Below are positions 25,001 to 37,000 of a stretch of DNA of 64,000 bases, piece by piece. Position 1 is the stretch's first letter. Each line of letters starts with the position of its first letter. Origin of the DNA: Rachycentron canadum (lineage: Eukaryota; Chordata; Actinopteri; Carangiformes; Rachycentridae); the NCBI GenBank assembly GCA_038496675.1, contig CM076663.1, forward strand, positions 18,385,290 to 18,449,289. The letters are read 5' to 3'. The translations under genes and the position numbers were made by a program. The notes under the pieces were generated by a model that saw only the letters and a list, made by a program, of their open reading frames with translations, did no database searches and had not been told where the DNA came from.

Positions 25001-28000
25001 GGAAATGGCCCCAATAACATCTGAAATATTGTATCAGGTGTTGCACTGACAGGATACCACGTAAATTATGAATAAGCTTTGTATAGAAGTTCTATCAGTT
25101 CTTCTTCTTGTTTGGACAACTAGCATAGGAAGCGTTATTTATTCCTACTATTATTTTTGAATGATTTGCAGTAAAAGTAGACAATGAAAGATAGATACTA
25201 TAGTGTTAATGGTTCTGTTGGACTTAAGCTGAGCCATACCACACAGTGATGATGAATCACATCACATCCATATGGTGTCAGTGATATACAACTGTTAAAA
25301 CAGGTCAGAATGAGCCAAAGCACAAGTTCGGATATCGGCATCTGTATCAGCAACGAAAATGTGCTCCATAAATTCTATTTTAAAAGTAAAAAAAAATGTA
25401 TATTTAAAATAGTGATATGAGTAAATTAAGGTTGGTAACAGATTTCCAATGTAGCTAATTTGGAAAATTATAGGCTTAATGTCCACACATTAGTCTACAC
25501 TGTACAAGGTGTAATTTCCACAAGGGGTTGGAGGAGACATGTCCCAGTCGCTTTTCAAAATCCAGTTTCATACTCAACCGGTTTTACAATTTCAGTTTGA
25601 TTTAGTGTCTAAAATTCCTCTAACCAGCGTCTCCTCGCTGTCCGGCTGGATCTCAGAATGGCTGAACTTCTGAGTCGATCACAATACTGACATATTCTTC
25701 TGAGTCACCTTGTTTTTTTGTTACTGTGCGCTCACAGCAATTAAGCTTCAGGGAAAAGGAAAGCAGCGCTTTGCATACATTTTTGACCCAGTTTTCGCCT
25801 CTGAGGCAACAACACCCGTGCTTCCATATCTTTTTGCTGGAGGTTGTAGGTGCAGCTTGAGATGAAGTCCGCCGGCACCACTGCAGGCTATAAGAAGTAA
25901 CCACCTCCTTTGCATGTCATTAGGGCAATATTATAAACAGTATATCATATATTTAATGTGTTTTCAGTACATATCCCTTGTAGGAAAGATGGATACACAA
26001 TCAGGTCTCTATAAAGAACATTAAAGTTGATTAAAGTATTAATGCATTATTATGTAGCAATTTACATAACAGTTTTTTTAATTGTCATACAAGTATAAAA
26101 GCATAAAAACATAATCACAATTTGCAAGGTATAAATATGAATCACTTTTTTTTCTTCTTTAGTTCTGAGTTCAGTTTCCTCTGCCGTTCTGAATCCAATG
26201 GCCTCACTACCATCCATACTTGTGAATTTAAAGCTAACATTATGCTAAGTGCATATGACCATAACCCATGAAAAGGTGACACCATGAACCTGGGTAAAGA
26301 CCCCTCAGAAATGCTTCCATGCTGATTCCATCCAGAATAAACTGCTGATATGTTTTCATGTGCTTCAGTCACTTGAGTCGTGCGTGATTGACACATGAAA
26401 TGTCTTTGCTCTTTATCTCAAACGCACAGATTCTGATTGATCCACGCTCTCCCTCTCTGTTGCAGTTTAACTTTGTTGGCAAACTCCTCGGGCCACGCGG
26501 GAACTCGTTAAAGAGACTACAGGAGGACACTCTCACAAAGATGTCAATTCTCGGAAAAGGATCCATGAGAGACAAAGAAAAGGTAACACTCAAGTCTGTT
26601 ATTTCAATTTTTATTCCTGCTCTGCTGGCTTCTTTTACTCTTTTACTTGCACATCGTTTTTATCTCTTCAAGTAAGGTGGGCTGGACCTACCTTTAAAGT
26701 TGAGAAAGAGAAATTTAATTTATAGGAAGTTTAATGGAGATCCAACTTAAATTACATTTTTCGGACAAACTGCATTGTCCTCTCGTTCCTGTTTTCCTCA
26801 GTCCTTCTAATTCAGTTTTGTTTTTTGTTTTTTTAAGAAATGACAGACAGTGAAGCCTGTATTTTCATTAGTAATGAATCTACAGATTATTTAAATAACT
26901 CATCAATTGTTTGATATATGAAATAATTTAAATAGTAAAAAAAAAAAAAAAAAAAGAGTGGAAGAAGTTAGAGACTAATGTGATGTATAAAAACATCATG
27001 TTTCTTCAAACCATCAACTGACAAAGCAAAAATATTCAGTTTGTGATCAGATAAATTGAAGTTTTCTTCATAATATTCTTTTTTCTTATCACATTAACAT
27101 AATATCAGTAAAATGTCATCAGAATTATCACAGATATAATTTTATGTCAGACAGTTATTTATTATTATTTATTACCTATTTATTATTACATTATTTGTGT
27201 TTTCAACATTGATATATGTTTCCCACCTATTCTGATCGTTACATATACATATACATTTTCTGAAACAGTGGAATTAATGAAATTTGTCCTCAGCTACAGT
27301 TTATCTGAAATGTAGTTGATACGTTTTAGATAATTGGACAAAAACTTTAAGTTTTTGAGTTTTAAATTACGTGCTTGTTTTCTTGCCTTTATTTAAAAAA
27401 AAATTCTTGACATTATAACTTGGAAGAAAAAGATCCAAAAAAACATGTTTATATATTGGAGTGTTGTCTCATGTTGAATCAGATGTGAGTGAATCAGTAA
27501 CTGGAACGCCACTTGACTGACAGCTCGTGGGGTCACAGAGTTTTTGGAAAACAGCTTCGCCTGGAAAACAGATTTCAAAAGTTGATGAAGATGTGAATGA
27601 TGATGCGGGTTGCCAAACATGTCTGACGTCTTTCAAAGCCTGCTCTCTCTCATAGTAAACAAAACACGCGCAGTCAAATCAAGAGCAGACTCTACACAAG
27701 AAACGCTGCAGTCTGGGTTTGCAGTTTGAACTTCTTAGTGACGCACAAGAAAGACTAGCTTTAATGAAAAGGGTAGAAGTGGAAATTTCAAATACACTTC
27801 CAACATATGTGATCGTGTTGGTACATAAGAACAGGATATAAAGAGCTCCAGCAGCGGCTCCTTAGCAGCAGGATTGATTGCAGACTGGACTGGTTAACTG
27901 GGAATAAATCGACTTCACTTAGCTCGTCTGCGTCCCTCCGCTCTCTGTGTTTGTCAGAGGTGATTTGTCGGCGGCGATGATTTTTAGCCATCATACAGGA

Positions 28001-30525
28001 CATTCTTTTTGATTACCGTGATCAATAGTCTTTGATGGTCGACTCCTCTCGAGCACAGATAGAAAAAGATCTGTCATGGAGATGTGCTGACCTCGACAGC
28101 CCTTACCTGTCTTGCGTAAACCCGCTGCGGGATTTATGACTGACAGCTTTCTCCATGCAGCGCTGCTTCCTCTCTTTTAAAGGAAGGGGGTGGCAGGGGG
28201 GAGGGATACACCCTCGCTACCAAACTACTACTTCATCTTCAGCTGGCTGCTGACTTTTCTGTTTTCAGCTGCACAGCATGTGTCATTGTCGTGTTCGGCA
28301 CTTCAAATTCCTCGTGTAGGTCAGGCGGCCGGGCCACTGCAGAGCCAAAAGAAAGGCCTACTTTTTAAACAAAGCTGTCTGTCTTTTTGGTAGCTCTGTC
28401 TCTTTAAATGACATGTTTCTATTTATATTGACAAAATACACACTGTACTGTACCCCCATGTTGCACTTGACTCAATGGAAAGGAGATAATGTACAGTTTT
28501 CATCCTGCTCAAGACATTAGATGGAAATGTAATTACAGTCTTTCTGCTCAGATAATACATTGGAATAGATGTGTCGGAGGATGAAACTGCAATCTTCAGT
28601 ATATCCCCCGTTAAGCTCTTACATATGGCGGAGACACTGCAAAAGAGCTGCTGAGGTGATTGCTCAAATATTTGCTGCTGCGGGACCTTGATCTCGTGTT
28701 GACAAGAATGCGAGTGCAGAGAGGCTGGAAGGCGCTGAGCAGTCGGAGCCACACTCTCCCCGCCTGCGTGTGGAACCTTGTCCTGCAGCTATCAGAGCCG
28801 GATGATGTAAAGGCATCCGTGCTCCGCGCCCCCTCCTCGTTAGCGATGTGATTAACTCATCCATTTCTGCTCCGCGGGACTTGGACTCCCTCTTTAATTC
28901 CCCCCATAGACCAAAACAATCACATTGTCTTTGTTGTTACTTTTTGCTGAACCGCTGCGTAGAAGTACCTCCATGGTCTGCAAGGATGGGATATTATCCC
29001 AGCTATGCTTCCAAATAAATTGTATGGAGGATTTATATGAACACGAACATGAATTATGGGAGATTAAACATCAGGGCGAGGGTGCTTTGTACCAAATTGA
29101 AAGCTTACAGGCTCAGTAAATAATCACCTATTGACATTGTCACATTAATCAATTTACTGTTTTGCTCCCACTGATTGAACAGTAGCTGTTCAATCTATTA
29201 TTATCATTATCACCTAGTTTATCATTTTGTCATTGACTACTTCTTTCCTTTTTACCATTTGCAAACTCAGCCATTTTGAAGGTAGGGTCACTCTGTTTTT
29301 GTTTTTTTTTTTTTCCAGGGAATTTAGTCCTGTCCTCCCTGATGATCTTTGAAAACTGATAAAATGGTCCCTTTTCCACTGGTAACCATTAAAGTGAGCT
29401 CAGTACAGGCTTGGTTGAGTTGAGGAGTCTTGCTGCTATAAACTAAGGCTGGTATATACATTTGTTCAGAACACTATATATATATATGTTTTTTTGATTG
29501 ATTTGTATGTTAAAGAGGAAATCTGATCTTTGTGTTTATAATCCACTTTGAATGTCAGAGGTGTAGAAAAACAATAATGGAAGCTAATGGAGCTGAGCTG
29601 GCTCTTCCTGTTTCATGCAGTGAGACACGTCACCTGTCTTTCAGGCAGAACAGTGGAAGTCGCCCTCATTTTCCCAGCGTTTTAAAAATCCTGAAATATT
29701 CCATTTGAATGTGAATGCGCTGAGCGCCGCATTATTCTTTAGCTCAAAGCTGCGTCTGTAGGAGCTCCAGTGTCCAGAGCCGTCATGGCCCTCTCTTTTC
29801 CAGGGTGAACGACTTTTCATAAGCAGATTTACTGAGTGGAAAAAAAAAAAAAAAAAAAAAATGTAAACAGGAGGAAGATGCTGGCAATAGATATGAGAAA
29901 CAGACAGCTATAATCTCCTGCCGTGGGCTGCTTAGCTGCTAAAGCACTGAGCTGGATCACGGATGCTTCTTATCAGTGCTGGGAGAGGAGTTCCCATGTA
30001 TGAAAATGGCTGCAATATCAACGATATCACATGCAAACGATGTGGTCACACGCACAGATTGCTTTCAAGTAAAATGACACTGGACATGTTAAATAGTTTG
30101 TATTGATGGACAAAAAGAAAAGATACTTCTTGAATAGAAAGATGATATATGCTAACAGATTAGACGTTTTTCTTTTTTTTTTTTTTGGACTGATGATAGT
30201 TAAAGCTGGTTTTTCATTTCTTTTTTTCTTTTTCTTTTTTTTTTTTTCATGCAAATATACCAAAGAACAAATGAAAGGCAAGAGGAGATACAGATCTGCA
30301 CCCTGCTTTACACTCAACACCGTTAGCGCTGACGCTATGTGCAGAGGAGCCCCCCGCTCGTAAAGCACAGATTTATGGGGGAAATTAACATATCATTAAC
30401 ATACCACAGGCACTCTTAAAAGAAGGTTATTTATAATTAGGTGACATCAGAGACACAGGCTTGCGTGGTACTAGGGAGGGAGAAGGGAAAGAGGAAGTTG
30501 GCGTCACTGGAAAGGGCCCTGGAGA

Positions 30526-30558
<33 letters not shown>

Positions 30559-32860
30559 GAAAAAGGGGAAAACTGGGACGCCAAACCTGTTGTTTCCTTT
30601 GTGTAATGTGATGGGAGACATTTGGGGTTTTTGCTGTCCTATTTCTCGCCATCAGTAACTTTATAGTGACCTGCTTCTGTCGGTCTTGAATGGCCCCTCG
30701 CTGTTTACATGGTATTCTTTTCTATAACAATCAAAATGAACTTCTGCTTCTGCAGGCAAAGGTCGAGAGAGGGGCGAGTTACATCTGCTCCACTTTCAAA
30801 GGTTTGAGTGGAACTTCATGCTCTTCTTACAGCTGCTTACAGCTTAAATCTTTAGCTTTCCATACTTTGATGCTCTCTGTGTGGCGACATTGAATGGCTG
30901 ACATTGCTGAAACCCAGCGAAGATGGCGCAGTTTGAGCAGAACGATCCACATCTTGCAGTAACAAAACATCACGATACCGCAGCATACAGGTGGAGGATC
31001 AATGTATAAATAAACAACTGTATTTGATCTGTGTCTGTTTCCCATCAACTGCCATCACACGCAGTGTAACATTTCTATTTAAAGATGGACGAAGTCTCTT
31101 GGTCATCTTTGGCGTGTGCCAGTTTAATGACTGCACGTATGTAGCATACGCTCCTGTTAGCATCATTAGCACAGCTCACTCGAGGTCAATGCGTTTGCGA
31201 GCCAATTAGGTAGTGAACAAGCTAAGCTAATATGGTGGGCACAGATACTGATATCTGCTATTTAAGATATATTTGCAAATGAATATACATATATAGGGAT
31301 TTTAACCTGGGTCTACTGGGATTGAGTCCCTTTTAAAGCTAACTTGTTTTGTTGCTGTGCTATGCTGTTAGCATCGTAACTGTAGTGGCTGGTTCTTCAC
31401 ACCACTTGGGTGGAAATTGTCAGCAGCTACTGGAAAAACAGAAAAAATATTTTTAACATATATTTATTAGGGATCATGGCCCTGGCTGATTATTGGCCCC
31501 CGAAATCCAGCATTTTTCGATTATCAGAATTTTTATTTTTTATTAAATAAATGAATGACTACTTTGGCTCTGATGCAGTCATCTGCCCCTGCTTGTAGTC
31601 ACCACTGGAGCAATGTCCCACCCACAGAATCATCTTATTGGTTAGTCAAGAGTAATAGCCTCACTCTGGACTTATTTAAAAATCATAACTGGTATGATTT
31701 TGTATTCAGTGACAAACATTAGCCCATTTGAAGATAATTTCCAACAAATTCTTCACTATCTTACTTTTACTTTACACCAATTTACCGACAGGTACATTTC
31801 CATTAACCCGCTAATGCACAATTTGCAATTGTTAAATGAGTAATGGAGATGTGTAAATTTGAAAGAAACGTATGCCCTCACTGAGGTGATTTTTCAGGCT
31901 ATTTGACAAAGCAATATTGCGCAAAATTGAAATGGCGACACTGTTTTTGCATTTAAGTAGTGGCGGCTGTTGAATTAGGCCCCAGGGAGCCTGTTTCAAC
32001 CGAGAGGCAGACTGCTGGAAACCTGTTGTCGCCTTTAATAGGGGTGATATTGCAAACATAACTCAATGGAAGCTCAGACCACTTGTATCCTCTTGTGCAC
32101 TGAGAGCCGCAACCTCCATTAGTGGAGGGGCTGAGACTGCATTGATAATTTTTCTGAATGATGGCTCATTTTGTTCACATTGTTCTCAGTTGTTTTAAAA
32201 AAATGTCAACATTGCGCCCTATAAAATATATATTCTTTCCTCCCAGAGTTGCTGAATTTGTTTTGATGAAGCTACAGTGGGGGGAAAAATGCAACAATGA
32301 GAGCAGATATTATGATGAAGCGCACAAGAGCACATACTTCATCTGTGCATTTGTTATGAGGACAGGCAGCTGTGTGAGGACCAAAGCAATCGGTTAAATG
32401 TGACAGTTGAAAGGATTGTAAGGATTGCCTGCACGCAGAAATATAAGTTTACAACAACCTGCATAAATATTTTCTGTTTGTCTTTTTGTAACTCTGAAGC
32501 ACCGAAGCATCAAACCTCATTATGTAACCAGTACAGAAAAACTTCCTGCAGTAAATCCTTGCTGAAATCCAAAAAAAAAAAAAAAAGATATATGATCTTG
32601 ACTGTGACAGCTAACTCACACTCATTCCCTAGAAAGACGATATGACACCAAACTTTTTTTTTTTTTTCCTTCAATTCCATCAGGAGGAAGAGCTACGGCA
32701 GAGCGGCGAGGCCAAATATCATCACCTGAACGAAGACCTGCACGTCCTCATTGAGGTGTTCGCCCCGCCGGCTGAGGCCTACGCCAGGATGGGTCATGCT
32801 CTGGAGGAGATCAAGAAGTTTCTCATACCAGTATGTTCACTTGTCTCTCTCTGTCTCTCA

Positions 32861-32902
<42 letters not shown>

Positions 32903-33086
32903 CTCAGACACTCTCTGGCGTTTGTGTTTTCCTCTTCCTGAATCTCTTCGCAGCTGCTCTTTGGCCCCGGCCAACTCATTCTCAGCCTGTCCACACTCAA
33001 GCCAGTGACTAACAGCAGAGACAACCCGCTCTTTCACTCACTCCCTCCGTCTGTAACACGCACTGTAATTTTGTCAGGGCCGTCAG

Positions 33087-33179
<93 letters not shown>

Positions 33180-34024
33180 CTGCAGCATCTGGCTCAGTGT
33201 GTGTGATTCTGGGTGGGACATTGTGGGTATAACAGGAATAAAAGAGCGCAGGAGGGAATCTCTCCGCATCGGCCAAACCCTTCTTGGCAGCATGGAGCAT
33301 ATTTACTCTTCCTCCATTCATTATGGATGATCTCTCCAATGCTCAGAGCTATGATGATTTACATCTCGTCATTAATTATCCCCCCACCCCTCCATGTTAC
33401 TTCTTCTCACTGCTACTATAAAACATATTTATTGATAGAGCAGACACATGACAATCATATCAATCGGGAAATGATTAAAGACCCATTTCCATGTTAATCA
33501 CTTGTTTTAATTTGGCAGCAAAAAAACAACTGTGTGAGGAGATAAAGCCAAAAAGGCGCCCCAAAGATTTATCAACGGGATATCTGAAATGTTTAGTTTA
33601 GCTGCCTCAGGAACGGTGGTCATGGCAGTACTGTAAAGTACATTAATTAGATATTCCCGGGGCTGTAGCCCTGGAGATAAAGGACGTAATTTAATACAGA
33701 GTAATTGAAAGCCATTCTATTGCTGCCTCTGTGTGTGTGTGTGTATATGTGTGTGAACACTCTGCCTCTCTGTGTGCAGGATTACAATGATGAGATCAGA
33801 CAGGCCCAGCTGCAGGAGCTCACATACCTGAACGGCGGCTCCGAGGATGCCAAGGTGCCATCGGTGAGGGGCAAGTCAGCCGCCCGTGGAAGAGGGACAC
33901 CTGTTCCAGGGCCTCCCAGGTAAAAGGCTTCCAAGTGTGTGTGTGTGTGTGTGTGTGTGTGCAAGTTGTTGTTGTTGTGTGTGTTTGTTTGTGTGTGTGT
34001 GTGTGTGTGTGCAAGTTGTTGTTG

Positions 34025-34064
<40 letters not shown>

Positions 34065-37000
34065 ACTTTGGTTCAGCTGGCGACTAGGTATTATTTACAG
34101 TTAAGGAGCTACTGGGAAGTCAGTGTTTTTTCTGTAAATGGATGTGTGTGGTGTCCTGTTGCATTTTCAGAGTTAATGGTGCCATTAAGAGTTAGAACAC
34201 ATTCACGACTGTTTCTGTCTGGTACAATAATACAAGTCATATATTTTTCCTTGTGTTGTTTTTATAATACAAGACATGCATGTCACATTAAAGTTTACTA
34301 GTTTGCTAGTGTTTTGTTTAGGCCTTTCATGACAGAGCCTTCCAGTTTTTTTCTGTGAATGTTTCAGCGTTCAGTGTTTTTTTTTTTTTTTTTTTTTTTT
34401 CCAATGTCTAAACAATTTGAGGCAGATTTATCAGAGCAAACAATGGCAGCACTTCGCAATATGTGTGTATTAGCTCTTGATTTATTAAGGCAACAGCTCT
34501 TTGCGCAGTCAGCTGATGCTGGGACTGCCCTGCAGGAGCCTGCTGCAAGTGAATGAGAGCTCATATAGACACAGGTTAGAGCGTTTAGAAAAAACACATT
34601 AACCTTGTGAGCTTGACTCCGTAATGTTTGTTTTGACGGCAATTAAACTATATGAGAAAAATATCCATGTATTTCTCACAAAATTATATAAAAAAAAAAT
34701 AAAGTATGATGCAGAAAATGCACATAAACCACTGATGGGAGAGATGGGTGGAGGAGGAGATGGTTCTCAATCAGGAGATGAATATTGAGGTAAATGGTGT
34801 CAAATGCATTAAATGAATATCTTTTTATAAGTTTAGATGTATTTTTGACAAACCAACTCTCTGTTCATGTTTTCGAAAATCGTATATTTGGTCAGTCATT
34901 AATGGATATTGCTCAATTTCTCTGTCTGATTTATAAGTTTATGTCATCAGTTTTCTGAAACAGTACAGCTCTCTCTCAATTTCTTTCTAACAAAGGCTGA
35001 TGTACTGGGCTAAGATAACATTAAAGTGATTCAGCCCCCCCACCCCCTCCTTTCCTGAAGTGGTGCTGGTTCTTCCAGTCTCCCAATGTGTTTGATTACA
35101 CTAAAGTGAGCAACCATTTTAAAGCCATTCAAACGAGAAGAAAAATGTATGAATGTTTGTTCACATTCAAATTTTATGTCCAAAAATCAAAAATTGCTGA
35201 ATTTTCTAGATTTGCATGGTTCATATTTGCCTATTATGTTATCGCTGTATGCTACTGGGATCAAGTCTGAAAAGTGTTTGAAAAATGACATGCTATTAAA
35301 CAGGCTATGCCTCATTATCATGAAACAATAAAAATGAAAATGACAAATAATGATAGATCATGGCAGAATTTTCGCAACAAAATGTTAAAATGAGGACAAC
35401 AAACCTCTGCTCTGGATATTTTTGTGGTGTGAGCAGTTTTGACTCTTATAATTAGAACAATGGTAAAGTCACTCTAGAAAACCAAAAAAAAAAAAAATGT
35501 TTTTGTAACAATCATTTTGCACTGACAAATGACCTCCTGTTATTTAAAACCTCATCTGTATTCGCTGACTGACAGTCGGCACAGTGACTCTGATAAACTA
35601 AAGTAAACTGATACAGGACACAGCATTGAAATAAAACTTAAAGGAGACAAAGGCTTCCTGTTTAATGTGATGAGTTGTGTCTCTCTCTCTCTCTCTCTTG
35701 AAGATGTTTCTCATATTCTCTAAGAATGAATGGCAGCGAAGCGGCTTCGTCTGAAGGCAGAAAAATGAGCCCTGATATTTCTAACTGTGCTGACTGTGTG
35801 CAGACTTCAGCAGGAATTACAAAGAAGAGGAGAAAACATAGATGATTGGCATAAAACTACAAACCAAAAGCACTGCTGTTACTTTTTTTTTTTTTTTATA
35901 GTTGCACTGGGCCACAAATGGCTGCTTATTTAATGAACTTCCTGGGTTGTTTTCTGTCGGAAAGCAGCTGGACAAGCGAGGGAAAACATCTAAAGCTAGT
36001 GAGACTGGTTTTCCCTAAACTGAGCTGAGAAAGAAGAAGACTTTTCTGCTCATTCTCCCCTTCTCTTTCAATGATCTCTCCTTCCCAGCCACACCTATTG
36101 GCTTCTCTCCATTCAAATATTTTACTCCCTCCTTTTAATCTTTTACTACTCTGCCCTCATTTGCTTCATTGAACGAATCAATTTCATATTTACTTCATCT
36201 TTCTGCTACCCACATGTTATCTAGCTTGTCCATTTTTATGGTGTTATGTCTTTGTAGCAGTTTGTTAACAATCCAAATTAAGGGTGTCACATAGCTACTG
36301 AGCAGGGTGCTGTCTCCTAGGGGTGCTACTTGAACATATGCTGAGAAAAGTCCAATTTTATTTAGCAATAGGTTTGAGCAATAAACACCTATGCAACTAT
36401 GCATAGGTGTTTATAGGAGTCATGTTGTTTGAGGCTGTATGGGTGGAGCAGAGGCAGTTAGCACTGTTGCCTCACAGGATTGAGTTCCTGGGTTCAAACC
36501 TTTAGGTTAATTGATGACTCTGAAATGTGATGATTGGTTGTTTACCTCTGCGAAACAGCAGCTGCCATTGCAGATGAGACTAGCAGCATTAACTTAAACT
36601 CTCTAGAGTCAATCAATTGTACATTGTCCTTCCTGTCTTGATACTGATAGTGGGGTTCAAATTCACAAAAGTCTTAGGGATTATAACTTTACATAGCTGC
36701 ATTGATCATATCACTGTTGGATTTTATTTACTCTAAACACTAAACTGGATGTTTGCAGCCTATTTGGCATCAGTTTGTTAACACCTCTGCATTTGTTTTT
36801 GCCAAGTAGGAGATATTGCACCTGTCAGAAATGTCCCATACTTCCTACTCATACAGTAATTACAACCACAAGGCTCACGAGAGATGACATCTAACCATCA
36901 CCCTCCATCTGTCGGCAGCATTAGGACTCTAGAATCAGAGTGGTGACGTTCTCGCGTCGTGTTGTTGACCTATGAACTGTGGCAAACCACAAATTAATTT

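Larger units (their letters stand above)
16016..26465 (+). other. khdrbs3 intron 2
   Basis: This 10,450-bp intron is bounded by GTAAGT and TTGCAG. It holds a degenerate interspersed repeat at about 17320-17510, a repeat whose second copy lies near 42 kb (20820-21230), a tRNA-derived SINE on the minus strand (about 21650-21784), and a MITE-like element with perfect 17-bp TIRs (24456-24839). I see no additional exon. Confidence 0.9.
26583..32683 (+). other. khdrbs3 intron 3
   Basis: This 6,101-bp intron contains an AT-rich interspersed repeat copy at about 26830-27080, a transposon-end fragment at about 29368-29460, poly-A and poly-T runs (29840-29861, 30174-30186, 30530-30558) and a repeat at about 31465-31700. 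The segment 27600-28900 shows no repeat I recognise and no gene. Confidence 0.9.
32831..33779 (+). other. khdrbs3 intron 4, short and rich in dinucleotide repeats
   Basis: This 949-bp intron, the smallest in the window, has a CT-rich then CA-repeat tract next to the exon 4 donor and a (TG)43 tract at 33091-33176. The remaining 540 bp up to exon 5 has no repeat I recognise and could contain conserved regulatory sequence. Confidence 0.93.

Noticed and set aside
32751..33339. Frames made of Thr-His, Ser-Leu or Cys-Val repeats
   Set aside because: They are translations of CA/TG microsatellites in intron 4; the same applies to 33782-34301 and 49583-49789.
36440..36545. A possible tRNA gene because of GGGTTCAAACC
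   Set aside because: The B-box-like motif lacks a foldable cloverleaf and an A box at the right distance. The surrounding words match a dispersed repeat.
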